Source: Erythrocercus mccallii
Lineage: Eukaryota > Chordata > Aves > Passeriformes > Dicruridae
DNA length: 64,000 nt
Assembly: GCA_013397435.1 (NCBI GenBank)
Contig: VZRG01000376.1
Span: 226,181 to 290,180 of the forward strand
Direction: 5' to 3'
Positions 61,342-64,000 of this stretch are shown here, piece after piece. Both the position numbers and the translations under genes were made by a program. The notes under the pieces are model-generated. The model saw only the letters and a list, made by a program, of their open reading frames with translations, ran no database searches and was not told the origin of the DNA. Every line of letters starts with the position of its first letter. Within the stretch, counting starts at the first letter, position 1.

Positions 61342-64000
61342 TTTTCCTTTCATTCTGTTCTAAGCATTAAAACTATGTGGTGTGGCTGTGCTTCTTATCT
61401 TATGGAAATAGGAAGATGGTAGTTGCACATCACTTTTAGGTTGGCTTCTTTTCTTGATTTGTCAGGTCAGCTCATCATGAAAATTTTCTAGATTAATGTA
61501 TTACAAGACTCATTTCACATTTCCTAAAATGAACCATAATGAACTACTCTGGATGATGAAATCCTTTGTGACCTGAATGTTTTTTCCTGAAAGGGTTTTA
61601 AAAGTATTGACATTCTGATATTGCTCTTTAAATAAGAAAGTACTGAATTTCTTAAGATTTGGCCTTATAAATAACTTAATCTTGCTAACACCCATACAGA
61701 AAAAGTTATATTTCTCTATGTTGCAAGTGCGTCCCAGTGATTCAGTCTCTTCTCTTCTGTGCAACTTGAGATGAGGCTGTTTCTTACTTTTTATTATATA
61801 TCAGTAATTCAGACTGGCATTGGCAAATTGTGGCCAAAACTACTAATTTTATGTCCAGCATGATATTACAGGATAAAATATATTTTGTCATTCTTACTTG
61901 GAATTCTTGACAACTGCAAACCTTAGACAGTCTCAAGTGTTAAGAATGGAGACCATGTGTCAAGACCAGATCTTGATTATCTGTTAAGATTTATAATTAT
62001 GACTTAATCAAAACACACAAGTAGTCTATAGCAGAGGCAGCAAGGCATGCTCCAGAGAAGCATCCAACTGCTATAGACAGAATGCAGGATTTTTCTCATT
62101 CTCTTCCCTTGCCACATTCCAATATCTTAACAGTTGTAAGTCAGTGGCACAGCAGAGTTCAAAAGACAATCACCTTCAGGAAGTGTTCCTGATGTAATCA
62201 CCAAAATACAGATCATATTCAATCTTGCAGACAGAAGTACTGCAAAAACTGTAGATGCCTCTACTTGAAAAAACTGAGGTTTTATAAACTTGGTATTCTG
62301 CTTGTTTCACAAATTATTTCACCCTTCAGCAATATGCAGCTACAAGCAGCTGACTCTGGAGAAGCAATTTTTTAATTAAAACCTGTTTCTCCCCCTTTTT
62401 GTTTCAGATTGCCAGGAGGTGTTGCTAACCACAGGCCTTTTTCAATACATTTTGAGCATACTCATATCCTATTACCATCCACAGAAAAGACAGGTGCTCA
62501 GCAACTGTGGTGAGAGGACAGGGATATTTCTCTGTCAGCTGAGCTACGCTAAGTGAAAAGTCTCCACTGATAAGTCTTTATTTTTTAATTAGCTCTTCAT
62601 TAAAAGAAATTACTTCCAGTAGCGGATGAAATTGCCCTAAAATCTAGAAGTACAGAATGGAAATTACTCTATCAGTTATGAGAGTAAATAACTTTTGACA
62701 GAATGTTGATAATTTAAAAATTTTCAGTGTTTTCTAGATCTTAAAGCTATAATATTTATGCTTTCATGATAATTTACTTCATGATTGGTTAGGGATTTAT
62801 TACGTAAGCTTGGGCTAGGATCATGTGGCTAAATTCAGAGCACTGAATGGTTTTGCTCATTCATTCCTTTAAGACAAGAGTGATTAATTATAATGTTTAT
62901 TAAATGCTGCCATCAAAACTACACCAGACCTTTTCTATCAGAACAGCTAACATAAATGTTTCTGTTCTATGGATTTGGTAGGCTATACAACAAACATTTT
63001 TCAGTTTAGGCATTATAAACACGGGCTTAAGCTTGTTTACTGGCTTGTTTCTCATTATATTGGCTTCTTCGGGAATTTGGTAAGCTAGTTTTATAGAAAT
63101 TATTAAGAAAATGTTGCTTTCATTAAAGTCTGGTTGGGTGAGATCTTTAAATGTTTTGTTGTGAAGATGGCAGAACACAGGAGTTGTGTCTAAGGCTATT
63201 CAGACATGTTCCTGTACAGAAAAGTCCAAAATGTGTACAGCTCTGTGCAGCCCTTTTTGCTCTATTGACCGTGATGCATCAGCCCTGGAAACATACACAG
63301 AGAGAAGAAAATACCTTTACTCCTTTCCTCCAGCTGATATAAAAAAACACCACTGACCTGCACCCTGAAACAAACACACACACTATGAACACTGCAACTT
63401 TGAAATGCATCTTCTAATGACTTACAGTAAGCAACTAGGCTATTTCAAAACAATATTATTCTATATGAGTAGGTTTCAAAACTGTTACAAAGTAAAGGCT
63501 GCCTGACGGAACAGTGTTTCTGCTTACACAGAATATTTACTGCAGAGATATTGCAAAGATGACACAAGGGAAAAAATGGCTTAGATTGGAAGATAAGGAA
63601 CTTTCTCCCTGAAGCTAGGCTACAAAATTAAAAGGACGAGGTAAAAACAGTGGGCTGTTTACTTGACTGCCATCCAAAAAACAGTTAATCTACCATCCAA
63701 GTGAGGACTTAACCCTCATGAATTGGGCTTTCCTTGTAATTCAGCATACAAGCACCTTAATGTAAGAGTTCAAAAGAATTGTCTAGCCCAATGAATACTA
63801 AGAAGCTTTATATTTTCCTATTCCAGCTAATAAAAAGCCAGAGCTAGTCTTTTTGTATACTCTCCAATCAGCAGAGGGTTTTGTGAGCAGCACGTGAGCA
63901 CAACAGCACTGTGCAAAGTGAGTGAGGTTCACAGCAAAACCCAGAATACTTTTTGACTTCCTACTGCTCAAAGATCACATAACTGGAAGAGACTTACAAA
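61342..64000. other. unique non-coding sequence
   Basis: No recognised gene or transposon. Open frames on both strands are under 100 codons (minus strand 61510-61764 and 62900-63178, plus strand 63151-63342) with no recognisable domains. Short low-complexity only, for example CACACACACAC near 63373-63383. Confidence 0.6.

Noticed and set aside
1..64000. CRISPR arrays, operons, bacterial promoters, plasmid or phage modules
   Set aside because: No regularly spaced repeats or dense coding, and the transposon content is vertebrate (avian).

Overview
This window looks like avian nuclear DNA, probably from a songbird. It carries five fragments of CR1 LINEs, the dominant bird retrotransposon, with the typical CR1 3' end (degenerate ATTCTATGATT repeats). 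It also carries two solo LTRs of endogenous-retrovirus type; one has the TGTCTTGGTTTGAA terminus I associate with passerine LTRs. The rest is AT-rich, CpG-poor and sparse in repeats, as expected of a bird gene desert or a very long intron. I found no CRISPR array, operon or convincing RNA gene, and no protein-coding gene I can name.

Layout: 1-3162 unique sequence with one GC-richer block near 1.02-1.20 kb; 3163-4125 a minus-strand CR1 split by a 455-bp ERVK-like solo LTR with a perfect 6-bp target duplication; 5182-5255 a (TTCC)n microsatellite; 5256-15809 unique sequence; 15810-17023 an ERVL-like solo LTR that itself contains a CR1 (16181-16780), the reverse nesting order; 17024-25903 unique; 25904-26126 a short plus-strand CR1 3' end; 26127-38126 unique; 38127-39388 the longest CR1, holding reverse-transcriptase sequence and a 110-base assembly gap; 39389-47282 unique; 47.28-49.1 kb a candidate minus-strand transcription unit; 51996-52045 a (CTAT)n microsatellite; 52046-60005 unique; 60006-60420 an anonymous 138-codon open frame; 60799-61341 a CR1 fragment lacking its 3' end; 61342-64000 unique.

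The most interesting non-repeat signal is on the minus strand at 47.28-48.89 kb. A TATAAAAGG box lies 28 bp upstream of an initiator-like CA. An ATG follows about 52 nt downstream and opens 27 codons that end exactly at a consensus splice donor (CAG/GTAAGTG). The best downstream acceptor (pyrimidine-rich, TTACAG) is 1.1 kb away. Joined there, the frame continues 18 codons to a stop, giving a 45-codon ORF; alternatively this is a long non-coding RNA. An AGGTCA/TGACCT inverted repeat lies just upstream of the TATA box, and a palindromic CRE sits at the end of the candidate second exon. All of this is inference from sequence signals and has not been checked against transcripts or homologues.

Most open frames in the window are short chance frames in AT-rich DNA, or CR1 ORF2 relics and their antisense shadows.
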